From NCBI RefSeq assembly GCF_036850765.1, contig NC_089491.1, positions 188,335,520-188,399,519 of the forward strand: a stretch of DNA of 64,000 nucleotides. Direction: 5' to 3'. A model generated the notes under the pieces. That model did not search any database and had not been told where the DNA came from. It saw only the letters and a list, made by a program, of their open reading frames with translations. The translations under genes were made by a program, and so were the position numbers. Shown here piece by piece: positions 9,461 through 20,106 of the stretch. The stretch comes from Saccopteryx bilineata (lineage: Eukaryota > Chordata > Mammalia > Chiroptera > Emballonuridae). Each line of letters starts with the position of its first letter. Positions within the stretch are counted from its first letter, which is position 1.

Positions 9461-9908
9461 CCTGACCAGGCAGTGGAGCAGTGGATAGAGCATCAGACTG
9501 GGATGCAGAGGACCCAGGTTTGAAACCCTGAGGCCGCTAGCTTGAGCGCGGGTTATTCAGGCTTGAGCGCGGGTTCACCAGCTTGAGCACAGGGTCACTG
9601 GCTTGAGCATGGGATTATAGACATGACCCCATGGTCACTGGCTTGAAACCCAAAGGAGCTGGCTTGACCGCAAGGTTGCTGACTTAGGCAAGGGGTCACT
9701 CACTGCTGTAGCTCACCAGTCAAGGCACATATGAGAAAGCAATCAATGAACAACTAAGGAGCCACAATGAAGAACTGATGCTTCTCATCTCTCTTTCTTC
9801 CTGCCTGTCTGTCTCTATCTGTCTTCTCATCTCTCTCCCTTCTTGCCTAACTGTCCCTATCTATCCCTTTCTCTGTCTGTCTCTCTCACTAAAAACAAAA
9901 CAAAACTC
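9461..9908 (+). mobile_element. Bat SINE with internal 20-22 bp tandem units
   Basis: Head CCTGACCAGGCAGTGGAGCA, then about eight degenerate units of the form GGCTTGAGCGCGGGTCACT between about 9538 and 9690, then the conserved AGCAATCAATGAACAACTAA block, a CT-rich stretch and an A-rich tail. Longer than the 3817 copy because of the repeated units. Flanks AAATCTTCAG and AAACTCTCCAG are a weak duplication. Confidence 0.82.
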
Positions 9909-11042
9909 TCCAGATACAAGAAGTCAAGAAAGAAGCAAAGTCACAGAAGTGAGTAGAAGTGGAACCAACCAAATCATGGGACATTCCCTCAATGTCTGTG
10001 GTCCTGAACGCCTTATGGGCACCGAGTACAGACTAGAGACCACAGGGAGCTGGAGGCTGATCTGCAGCCTAAAATCAAGATGCCAAGGAATCAGAGAACT
10101 CCACCCCCGGCCTGGAGAAGCAGCACAGAAGCCTGCCATTTGCCGATGGCCTGGCATCAGGGTCACCTGAAGAAACAGGAGCCCTTCTGAGCTGTGATGG
10201 GGTGACTACTAGGGCACAGGAAACCCAGACTGAGAAATGATTATGAAATAGATCCAGAATGCGTGAAAGACCCTGGGGGGCCTGTTAGAGACACAAAATT
10301 ATAGAGGAGGATGCTTCTGTGACCCAGAGCGCACAGTCAACCAATTCCAAAATGCTGAAAACCATTTAAAACACTTCTGGAGCTCACAGCTCTGTATAAC
10401 TAGAAATAAATACCTAAAATTAAAGTAAACCAAGTCAATTGAAAATGTAAAAAATGATTTTCTAAATAAATTCTGGATAAAATAAACTATCCAAACCACA
10501 ACCAAAGAAGATAAAAAATTAGAGGATACAAATTGAAACAGTTGACCCCCAAGAATGTTTTAGTGTTTCATCTTTCTACCTTTATCCTGCTCTTCTCAAT
10601 GGAGAATGAAAATCAACAATAGGTCACTCTCCAGGACTCTGGGACACATCTGTGACTGAGCAATATTAGACATAGACCCACAGGTCTGATGGCTCTGCAC
10701 CTCCCCTTCAGTGCAGGAAATCCCAGCACGGGTTCCTGCCTGAAAGAAGACGGGCCATGGAGGGTTCTCTTTCTCTGCTCTTTTCCTCCATTGTAGATGC
10801 TGCTGGGCCCCAACCAGCCAGGCTCCAGACATTTTGCCCAATGTGCCTTGTCTTGCTCAATAACAGCTTTCCTGTGTGCATTCCTCCTAGTGCTGGTGCT
10901 CATGTCCTCCATTTATTCTAACATTGTGGTAGATTTGGGTTTGCAAATGGAAAAGGGTAAAACATAACAGGCCTCACTAATGTCATTGATCAGAAGAAAT
11001 TGAAGTCTATTCTGGCCTGGAACAACTGGCGTTCTACAGTGT
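9909..11042. other. Unrecognised sequence, no gene seen
   Basis: Mixed composition with no long frame of coding quality and no repeat I can name. Confidence 0.4.
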
Positions 11043-11057
11043 CCAACCAGCTTTCTT

Positions 11058-11261
11058 TTTTTTTTTTTTTTTTAATTCCAGGGTTTTATTTATTTATTCA
11101 TTTTAGAGAGGAGAAGGAGAGACAGAGAGAGAGAAGGGGGGGGAGGAGCTGGAAGCATCAACTCCCATATGTGCCTTGTCCAGGCAAGCCCAAGGTTTCG
11201 AACCGGCGACCTCAGCATTTCCAGGTCGACGCTTTATCCACTGTGCCACCACAGGTCAGGC
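11058..11261 (-). mobile_element. Short bat SINE, antisense, with 15-bp target duplication
   Basis: Poly-T at the left (the A tail of a minus-strand insertion), GA-rich middle, and a head on the right with B box GGTTTCGAACC and the end GCCTGACCTGTGGTGGCACA. Perfect duplication CCAACCAGCTTTCTT at 11043-11057 and 11262-11276. Confidence 0.9.
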
Positions 11262-11317
11262 CCAACCAGCTTTCTTGATCTGTGTGCTGAGGCTTGAGCC
11301 CTAGGAGACCATGTCAA

Positions 11318-11585
11318 TAAACGTGGAGCCAGGTGGCCCATGCTGCCCCCCGGGGGGGGTGGAACCAGGAAAGACCCCCCCTCGTGCCAGCCGGGAATGG
11401 AGCCCGAAGAGGCAGCCAGTGTACCCATGGGGGACGAAGCCTCACAAGGGATCCTGCATACCCGCAGGGGGCAGAGCCCAGCGAATCACACAGTGATGGT
11501 GAGGGGCAGAGCCTAGAGAGGCAGCCTGCGTGCCCACAGAGGGTGGAGCCCGGTGAGGCGAGGAGTCCCCCGCACCCACAGGTCA
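11318..11585 (+). repeat. Minisatellite of about 38-bp units in L1 5' region
   Basis: About six units in a row, each roughly GGAGCCC, then GAGGCAGCC, then GYGTRCCCAYRGGGG. Units begin near 11360, 11399, 11436, 11470, 11506 and 11541. GC-rich. Sits where L1 promoters often carry tandem units. Confidence 0.7.
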
Positions 11586-12195
11586 GCCTGAGCTGCAGCC
11601 TGCTAACCTGCATGCTTGGCAGTGCCAGTGCCTGAGAGCCGGAGGAGAGGGTGGCAGTGAGGAGCCGGCAGAAAGACCACACTTCGGGAATAGAGAGGCC
11701 ACACACACTGGCCAACAGTAGATAAAAGCCAGCCTAGGAATGCAGCAGATATTTACAATGGCATCAGGACCCAGCAAATGCAGCCACAAATTCTAGATTG
11801 CCAGTAGCTCCATGAAGGTTACTAAGGGCCAGTCATAAGCAATCACCCCCACTGGTCTGCTCCAGGTTCCAGCCAGGGAGGTCCAGGGCTGGTATATCCT
11901 GTGGCCAGATATGAAGAGATTCAACTCAGGACCTAACAATGTTAGTTAGAGTGGTATCTTAAGGAAAGGCTCCTCACACATGACCCAGCTAAGGCATATA
12001 AAACACTGACACAAATAGCAAAAAGAGCAGTAGCAGCAGACAAGTAGTCCACAGCGCATTACAAACAATAGCTGAGGCCAACCCAAGAAGATCTAGAAAC
12101 AACACAACTGAAAGCTGGAGGCTGACAACACCAACCCTATACTCAGCTAGATACACAAACAACACATCTAAAGGAACAGTCAACACAGAGACAAA

Positions 12196-13130
12196 ATGGG
12201 AAGACAGAGAAATGTAATTCAAATGAATCAACAAGAGAAATCTCCAGAAAAAGAACTGAATGAGATGGAAATAACCAAGATGTTGGATACAGAGTTTAGA
12301 ATAGTGATTGTTAGGATGCTCAAGAATCTTAGAGCAACAATAGATGGACAAAATGAGCACCTAAACAAAGAAATAACAAGCATCAAAAAGGACATTAAAA
12401 TCATAAAAAAAAATCCGACAGAAATGACAAACACAATATCAGAAATGAAGACTACACTAGAAAGAATTAAAAGCAGGCTGGATGAAGCAGAGGACCAAAT
12501 CAGTGATTTAGGATAAGAAAAGTGAAAGCACAAAAGCAGAACAGCAAAAGAAAAAAAAATCAAAAAGTCTGAGGAAATTCTAAGAGAGCTCTGTGACAAC
12601 ATGAAGAGAAACAACATCTGTATAATAGGGGTTCCTGAAGAAGAAGAGAAAGAACAAGGGATAGAGAACCTGATTGAAGAAATCATAGCTGAAAACTTCC
12701 TTAAATTGATCAAAGACAAAGTCACACAAGTTCAAGAAGCACAGAGAATCCATTTAAAGAGGAACGCAAAGAGACCTACATCAACACATATCATAATTAA
12801 AATAACAAAGTTAAGAGATAAAAAAAGAATGCTAAAATCTGCAAGAGAAAAGCAGTCAATCACCTAAAAAAGAGCCCCCATAAGGATGACATCTGACTTT
12901 TCAACAGAAACACTTGAGGCCAGAAGAGTGTAGCAAGGAATATTTAAAGTAATGCAAAACAAGAGCTTATAACCAAGACTTCTTTATCTAACAAGGCTAT
13001 CATTTAAAATTGAAGGAGAAATAAAAAGCTTCCCAGACCAAAACAAACAAACAAAAAAACAAACAAAAATCATCAAGGAATTCATTACAACCAAACCAAT
13101 GCTGCAAGAAATGTTAAGGGGCCTGTTGTA
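12196..13130 (+). pseudogene. L1 ORF1 remnant (older L1)
   Basis: ORF1p is the nucleic-acid-binding trimeric chaperone of L1. An ATG at 12196 opens 106 codons rich in Lys, Glu and Ile of coiled-coil type, ending at a stop near 12516. A second piece from 12601 has the RNA-recognition-motif-like phrase NNICIIGVPEEEE. A C-terminal part near 12830-12960 is recognisable from AREKQSIT and the later, stop-interrupted sequence. Several stops and at least one frame change make it non-functional. Confidence 0.75.
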
Positions 13131-15289
13131 AATAGTACAAAGAGATAAAAATATATAGTAAAAGAGGATGTAGATTTAAAGAATAAAATGTCAATATACT
13201 ACTACATATGAATAATAACCTTAAATGTAAATGGATTTTCAATAAAAAAATATAGCTGTGTGGATAAGAAAACAGGACCCATATATATGCTGTCTACTAA
13301 AGACTCACCTCAAAACAAAATATTCACATAGACTGAAAGTAAAGAAATGGAAGAAAATATTTCATGCAAATGGAAATAAATAAAAAGCTGGGGTAGCAAT
13401 AATTATATCTGACATAATATACTTTAAAACAAAGCCTATAATAAAGAATAAAGAAGGTCACTACATAATGATAAAGGGAGCAATCCAACAGGAAGATATA
13501 CCCATTATAAATATCTATCAGCCTAATATATGAGCACCTAAATATATAAAGCAGACTTTGATGGACATAAAGGGCGAGATCAACAGCAATACTATAATAG
13601 TAGGGGATTTCAATACCCTACTATAATCACTGGATAGAACCTCAAGAAAGAAAATTAACAAAGAAACAGCAGAATTAAGGGGCACACTAGATCAACTAGA
13701 TTTAATAGATATCTTCAGAATCTTTCAGCAGAATATACATTCTTTTCAAGTGCTCATGGTACATTCTCTAGGATAGACCACATGTTAGGACACAAAATGA
13801 GTCTCAATAAATTTAAGAAGAATGAAATCATATCAAGAATCTCCTAGATCACAATGGCATGAAAGTAGAAATCAACTACAATAGAAAAACTGAAAAACAT
13901 TCAAACACTTGGAAACTAAATAGCATGCTATTAAATAATGAATGGGCTAACAATAAGATCAAGGAAGAAATAAAATATTTCCTTGAAACAAATGAAAATG
14001 AACATACAACAACTCAAAATTTATGAGACACAGCAAAAGCAATCCTGAGTGGGAAGTTTATAGCATTACAGGCATACCTTAAAAAGTAAGAAAAAGTTCA
14101 AATAAAAAATTTAACACTGCATCTGAAATATCTAAAAAACCCAGCAAGTAAAGCCCAGAGAAAGTAGAAGGAAGGAAATAATAAAGATCAGAGCAGAAAT
14201 AAATGACATAGAGGATAAAGAAACAATACAGAGGATCAATGAAACCAAGAGCTGGTTCTTTGAAAAAGTAAACAAGATCAATAAACCTTTAACAAGACTC
14301 AACAAGAAAAAAGAGAGAGGACTCAAATAAATAAAATTATTAATAGAAATGAGAGTGGAGAAATAACAACTGACACAGCAAAAATACAAAGGATTGTAAG
14401 AAAATACTATAAAGAACTGTATGCCAAAAAATTAGACAACCTAGGTGAAATGGACAAATTCCTTGAAACATATAATCTTCCAAAAATCAATCTGGAAGAA
14501 TCAGAAAACCTAAACAGCTCAATTACAACAAATGAGATTGAAACAGTTATCAAAAAACTCCCAACAAACAAAAGCCCTGGGCTAGATGGCTTCACAGGGG
14601 TAAATTCTACAAAATATTCAAAGAAGAACTAACTCCTATCCTCCTCAAGCTATTTCAAAAAATTCAAGAGGAGGGAAGACTTCCAAGCTCCTTTTATGAG
14701 GCGAGCATAATTCTCATTCCAAAACCAGACAAACACAACACAAAGAAAGAAAATTATAGGCAATATCTCTGATGAACTTAGATGCTGAAATTCTTAACAA
14801 AATATTAGCAAACTGGATCCAGCAATACATGAAAATAATCATACATCATGATCAAGAGGGATTTATTCTGGGGAGGCAAGGCTGGTACAATATTTTCAAA
14901 TCTATCAATGTGATTCAGCATATAAAAAAAAGGAAGAAGGAAAATTACATGATAATATCAATAGATGAAGAAAATGCATTTGATAAAATCCAGCACTCAT
15001 TCATGATCAAAACTCTCAACAAAGTGGGAGTACAGGGAATATAGCTCAACATGATAAAGGCCATCTATGACAAACCCACAGCCAACATCATACTCAATGG
15101 GCAAAAATTAAAAGTAATTCTTTTAAGATCAGGAACAAAGCAGGGGTGCCCCCTTTCACCACTCTTATTCAACATAGTTCTGAAAGTCCTAGCTACAGCA
15201 ATCAGACAAGAAGAAACAAAAGGCATCCAAATTGGAAAAGAAGAAGTAAAAGTATCATTATTTGCTGATGATATAACATTGTTAATAAG

Positions 15290-15650
15290 GCCTTTGCCAG
15301 CTGGGTCAGTGGTAGAGCGTCGGTCTGGCGTGCAGGAGTCCTGGGTTCAATTCCCGGCCAGGGCACACAGGAGAAGTGCCTATCTGCTTCTCCAGCCCTC
15401 CCCCTCTCCTTCCTCTCTGTCTCTCACTTCCCCTCCTGCAGCCAGGGTTCCACTGGAGCAAAGTTTGCCCGGGCGCTGAGGATGGCTCTGTGGCCTCTGC
15501 CTCAGGCGCTAGAATGGCTCTGATTGTGGCAGAGCGATGCCCCAGATGGGCAGAGCATCGCCCTCTGGTGGGCGTGCCGGGTGGATCCTGGTCGGGTGAA
15601 TGCGGGAGTCTGTCTGACTGCCTCCCCGTTTCCAGCTTCGGAAAAATACA

Positions 15651-15653
<3 letters not shown>
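15290..15653 (+). mobile_element. Bat tRNA-derived SINE inside L1 ORF2
   Basis: Head with CAGCTGGGTCAGTGGTAGAG and B box GGTTCAATTCC, then the long GC-rich body with a single CCCTCTGGTGGGCGTGCC unit. The A tail is replaced by a long AT microsatellite. It interrupts ORF2 right after the FADD codons. Confidence 0.88.

Positions 15654-15713
<60 letters not shown>
15654..15713 (+). repeat. (TA)n microsatellite
   Basis: About 30 uninterrupted TA units at the 3' end of the SINE, likely grown from its tail. Confidence 0.95.
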
Positions 15714-15716
<3 letters not shown>

Positions 15717-16821
15717 CTGTACATAGAAAACCCTAAAGTCTCAGTCAAAAAATTACTCGATCTGATAAATAAATTCAGCAAGGTGGCAGGATATAAAATT
15801 AATATTCAGATATCAGAGCCATATTTATACACCAACAGTCAAATGTCTGAACGAGAAATTTAAAAAATAATCCTCTTCACTATTGCAACCAAAAAAATAA
15901 AGTATCTAGGAGTAAATTTCACCAAGGAAGTTAAAGACTTGTACTCAGAAAATTATAAAACATTGATAAAAGAAATCAAGGAAGATACAAACAAGTGGAA
16001 GCACATACCGTGTTCATGGATAAGAAGAATAAACATCATTAAAATGTCTATATTATCTAAAGAAATTTATAAATTCAATGCAATTCCTATTAAAATACCA
16101 ATGACATACTTCAAAGATATAGAACAAATATTTCAAAAGATTATATGGAACAAAAAAAGAACATGAATAGCCTCAGCAATCTTGAAAAAGAAGAATAAAG
16201 TGGGTGGTATCACACTTCCTGATATCAAGTTATACTACAAGGCCATTGTACTCAAAACAGCTTGGTACTGGCATAAGAATAGGCATATAGATCAATGGAA
16301 CAGAACAGAGAACCCAGAAATAAACCCACACTTTTATGGACAATTGATATTTGACAAAGGAGGTAAGAGCATACAATGGAGTAAAGACAGCCTCTTTAAC
16401 AAATGGTGTTGGGAAAATTAAACAGCTACCTGCAAAGATATGAAACTAGATCACCAACTTACACATTCCAAAAAATAAACTCAAAATGGATAAAAGACTT
16501 AAATGGAAGCTGTGAAAACATAAGCATCTTAGAAAAAAGCATAGGCAGTAAACTCACTGACATCTCTTGCAGCAATATATTTGCTGATTCATCTCCACTG
16601 GCAAGTGAAATAAAATACAGGATAAACAAATGGGACTATGTCAAACTAAAGGGCTTTTTCTCAGCTAAAGAGAATATGAACAAAATAAAAAGACAAATCA
16701 CATAATGGGAGAACATATTCTACAATTCAGCTGATAAGACGTTAATAACCAAAATTTATAAAGAACTTGTAAAATTCAACACTGGGAAGATAAACAATCC
16801 AATTAAAAAATGGGCAAAAGA

Positions 16822-17209
16822 GCCCTGGCCGGTTGGCTCAGCGGTAGAGCGTCGGCCTGGCGTGTGGGGAACCCGGGTTCGATTCCTGGCCAGGGCATAT
16901 AGGAGAAGCGCCCATTTGCTTCTCCACCCCCCCCCTCCTTCCTCTCTGTCTCTCTCTTCCCCTCCCGCAGCCAAGGCTCCATAGGAGCAAAGATGGCCCG
17001 GGCGCTGGGAATGGCTCCTTGGCCTCTGCCCCAGGCGCTAAAGTGGCTCTGGTCGCTGCAGAGCGATGCCCCGGAGGGGCAGAGCATCGCCCCCTGGTGG
17101 GCAGAGCATCGCCCTTGGTGGGCGTGCCGGGTGGATCCCGGTCGGGTGCATGCGGGAGTCTGTCTGACTGTCTCTCCCCATTTCCAGCTTCAGAAAAATA
17201 CAAAAAAAA
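16822..17209 (+). mobile_element. Bat tRNA-derived SINE inside L1 ORF2, 17-bp target duplication
   Basis: Full copy with head GCCCTGGCCGGTTGGCTCAG, A box, B box GGTTCGATTCC, GC-rich body with two CCCTGGTGGGCAGAGCATC-type units, and an A tail. Duplication AAAAAATGGGCAAAAGA at 16805-16821 and 17210-17226. Confidence 0.93.
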
Positions 17210-17826
17210 AAAAAATGGGCAAAAGAAATGAATAGACACTTCTCCAAAGAGGATATACTGACGGGCAATAGGCAGATGAAAAAATGTTCAACATCACTAA
17301 TCATTAGAGAAATGCAAATTAAAACTACAATGAGATATCACCTCACACCAGTCAGAATGGCGCTTATTAACAAAACAACACACAATAAATGCTGGCGAGG
17401 ATGTGGAGAAAAGGGAACCTTCCTGCACTGCTGGTGGGAATACAGACTGATGCATCCATGGTGGAAAACAGTATGGAGATTCCTCAAAAAATTAAAAATG
17501 GAACTGCCTTTTGACCCAGTCATCCCACTTCTAGGAATATATCCCAAGAAAACCACATCAATGATTCAAAAGGAGAAAATGTATCCCCAGTTTACTACAG
17601 CATTGTTTACAATAGCCAAGATATGAAAAAAGCCCAATTGTCCGTCAGTGGATCAGTGGATTAAAAAGCTTTGGTACATACACAGTGGAATATTATACAG
17701 CCATGAAAAGAAGGATATCTTACCTTCTTTGACAACATGGATGGGCCTTGAAACTATTATGTTAAGGGAAATAAGCCAGGCAGAGCAAGAAAAATATCAT
17801 ATGACCTCACTCATTTGAGGAATCTA

Positions 17827-18110
17827 ATGAACGTGAACTGAGGAATGGAATAGAGGCAGAGGCGTGATCAAAGGGACCAGAGGGAAAGTGGAGGAGAGAT
17901 GGGATCAGAGAAGGGAAAGAGATTGGTGAAATTATATATACAGAACACAGCATTATAGAGAGGAAGAAAGCAAATTCTTGAGGGAAGAGGGGAGGGCATT
18001 GGGAGGAGGGGGACAAAGGGATGTTGAGGGGAACACGGAGGGGGGATGCATTCGGTGGGACACTTGAATCTATGTAAACACAATAAATTAAAAAAGAAAC
18101 CAATCTTACT
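17827..18110 (+). other. 3'UTR and tail of older L1
   Basis: Purine-rich tract with runs of G (17960-18050) followed by an ACAATAAATTAAAAAAG tail. G-rich 3'UTR tracts are typical of mammalian L1. Confidence 0.65.
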
Positions 18111-19876
18111 CAAGTTATTTAATAAAGCCTACAGAATATAGTCAAAGCTACAGAGTAAAAAATACCTTCTGTGCCAAGAGAGAAAATAAATGAAGCAATG
18201 AAAAGAAGACGTTATATAAAGTGTACGGATGTAATATTAAATGTAAGAGGGGATGACCAAGATACAAATAAAAGTTGAACTGTGTGCTAATGAATTAGGT
18301 AACTTGGGGAAAATGAATAATTTTCTAGGAAAATGTATAGATATTAACTGGAATACCTAAGCAGGCCAAAAAATATCATTGAGGAAATTTTCAATTATTG
18401 ATTTTTAATAAGCTCCTGGCTAAGATGGTTTCATGAGTAAATGAGAAAAAATTAGTATGTCATTAATTAGGTCCACAGTACAGACAAAACCAGCTCAATG
18501 CTAGAAAATCTACTTAATTCACTATACCGACTAGGAGAAAAATGAAAGGAGTTTGTTGATTATTGGTTTAAACAAACATTTGGCAAAAGCCAAACTTTAT
18601 TCTTGATTGAAGATAAAAAAAATAGAAAAGAAATAAGGATAATTCCTTAAAATTATAAAAGCAGTGTGCTTCATACCACAGCTAAACACTCACTAGAAGC
18701 ATTCCCAGCAAAGCCCCAAATGAGATAAAAGTATGCATTTACACTATTATTATTTAATATTATTTACAAACTGCAGCTAAAACAAGGGAATAAAAGCAAA
18801 GTTTCTAAGCATTAAAAACAAAAATACATATATCATTATTTGCATTGTTAGTATATTATTACTAACATACTAAGTCCAAAAAATATTCAACTGAAAATAG
18901 ATGATCAATTAAACGCATAAATAATAATAGCTCTATTAGTTATAAGAAAGAAATTTAAAAGCCTGATTCAAATTATTTACAAGTCAATAAAAATTTTATA
19001 TACAAATTCAACTGAAATTTTGTGAGGGTGATAATAAAAAAAGTACTAACTCTGATATTGTGGGGAGGTGACCTTGGAAAATGATTTCAAAAGGCCATCT
19101 TGCAAACAACTTTGTAAGAGTAGTTGGCAGTAGGAGAAATAGGAGGAGAGGTAAGGGGTATACCTCCAGGAGAGAGAAATGCTATATCATGAGCAGCGGT
19201 AAGGCTGCGTGTTACACAGCACAAAGGAGACAAATCCATCAAATGGAGAGTCCAGGAGGAGAACCCAGCAGGTGACTACAAATCAGTGAAATAAAGAGCT
19301 ATTTCCTAGCTGTTTGTACAATTGCCTAGCTCCCTGGCTACAAATCAAGCCTGACCTCATTCATAGGCTTTCACCCAGAATAAATTCCAGGTGAACAAAA
19401 GATTTATATTTTAAAAACTAGAGAATGATGTGGCTGAGCAAAAGCAAAGACCAAACTCAAACAACTGACTATACAAGAAACGGGAGGAAATCTGTGTTAT
19501 CAACATTTAAAAAACAAAACAACAAAAACCAAATAATGATAAAGGGATATACATTTTACTCTAAAACATAAAAAAGAAAAATAAGAAAAATCCTACTATA
19601 AATCAAGTCAATATAAACAACATATGTGTGGAAGAAAACATTTGAAAAATATTTATATAAGATACACAAAGGTTTACTAACCCTAAAATAAACTGTTTAT
19701 AAATTAATAGGTAAAAGATGATCATCCAAATAGAGAAATAGGCAAAATAAACACAGGTAATTAATAGGAAAAGAAATATAAGAGATAATAAAAGTGAAAA
19801 GAGAGATTGATGATTAATCAAAGAAATGTAGGTGAAACTCTGAGCTATCTCTTACTACTTATCTAACTGACAGATA
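18111..19876 (+). repeat. Decayed L1-like and AT-rich sequence
   Basis: Phrases such as AAGCTCCTGGCTAAGATGGTT near 18410 resemble L1 ORF2 before the reverse transcriptase domain, in sense orientation. No intact frame. The right part is AT-rich and unassigned. Confidence 0.45.
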
Positions 19877-20104
19877 CACTGCTCACAAAAGTTGGAGGAT
19901 CAGGGAACATGCAGATACTCCAGTACTTTCAGCCTTTTGTATAGTGCATTTTCACCAATGGTGTTGCATCTCATTTGCATAATCAAACATCTTTCTTTGA
20001 CTTGTCATTTGCTTTTCTGATCTTGTTTATAAAAAAAATCAAATGCTTCTTTGTTTATCGCTTCATATTCATTTGGAAATATCCCCTAATTTTTGTGAGC
20101 AGTA
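19877..20104. mobile_element. MITE with terminal inverted repeats, TA-flanked
   Basis: 228 bp, flanked by TA at 19875-19876 and 20105-20106. The left end CACTGCTCACAAAAGTTGG and the reverse complement of the right end, TACTGCTCACAAAAATTAGG, are inverted repeats of about 24 bp with a few mismatches. TA flanks and non-coding content fit a Tc1/mariner-type non-autonomous DNA transposon. Confidence 0.8.
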
Positions 20105-20106
20105 TA

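Larger units (their letters stand above)
13188..17826 (+). pseudogene. L1 ORF2 remnant (older L1), split by two SINEs
   Basis: ORF2p would supply endonuclease and reverse transcriptase for target-primed reverse transcription. Recognisable parts are [12 protein letters not shown] (near 14560), [15 protein letters not shown] (near 14960), [17 protein letters not shown] (near 15130) and the catalytic FADD (15261-15272). A C-terminal cysteine cluster [15 protein letters not shown] lies near 17390. Many in-frame stops and frame changes occur. The SINE plus AT array at 15290-15713 separates the FADD motif from the rest, and another SINE lies at 16822-17209. Confidence 0.85.
11277..18110 (+). mobile_element. 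Older sense-strand L1, near full length, broken
   Basis: In order: GC-rich 5' region with a minisatellite, degenerate ORF1, degenerate ORF2 with recognisable reverse transcriptase, a 3'UTR with a purine/G-rich tract, and an A-rich tail at about 18090. Two SINEs and a long AT microsatellite interrupt ORF2. Its 3'UTR is unlike that of the two L1s at 28-44 kb, so it is a different and, from its many stops, older subfamily. I could not find its target duplication, so the left end is approximate. Confidence 0.8.

Noticed and set aside
9538..9690. CRISPR-like or satellite array of ~20-bp repeats
   Set aside because: No constant repeat with unique spacers. The units are degenerate, contiguous and inside a SINE in an animal genome.
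15509..15781. Frames with long Ile-Tyr runs
   Set aside because: Pure translation of the (TA)n microsatellite.
16822..17209. Possible tRNA gene (A and B boxes present)
   Set aside because: The boxes belong to a SINE head. The downstream body, A tail and target duplication show a retroposon, not a tRNA gene. The same holds for the other SINE heads.
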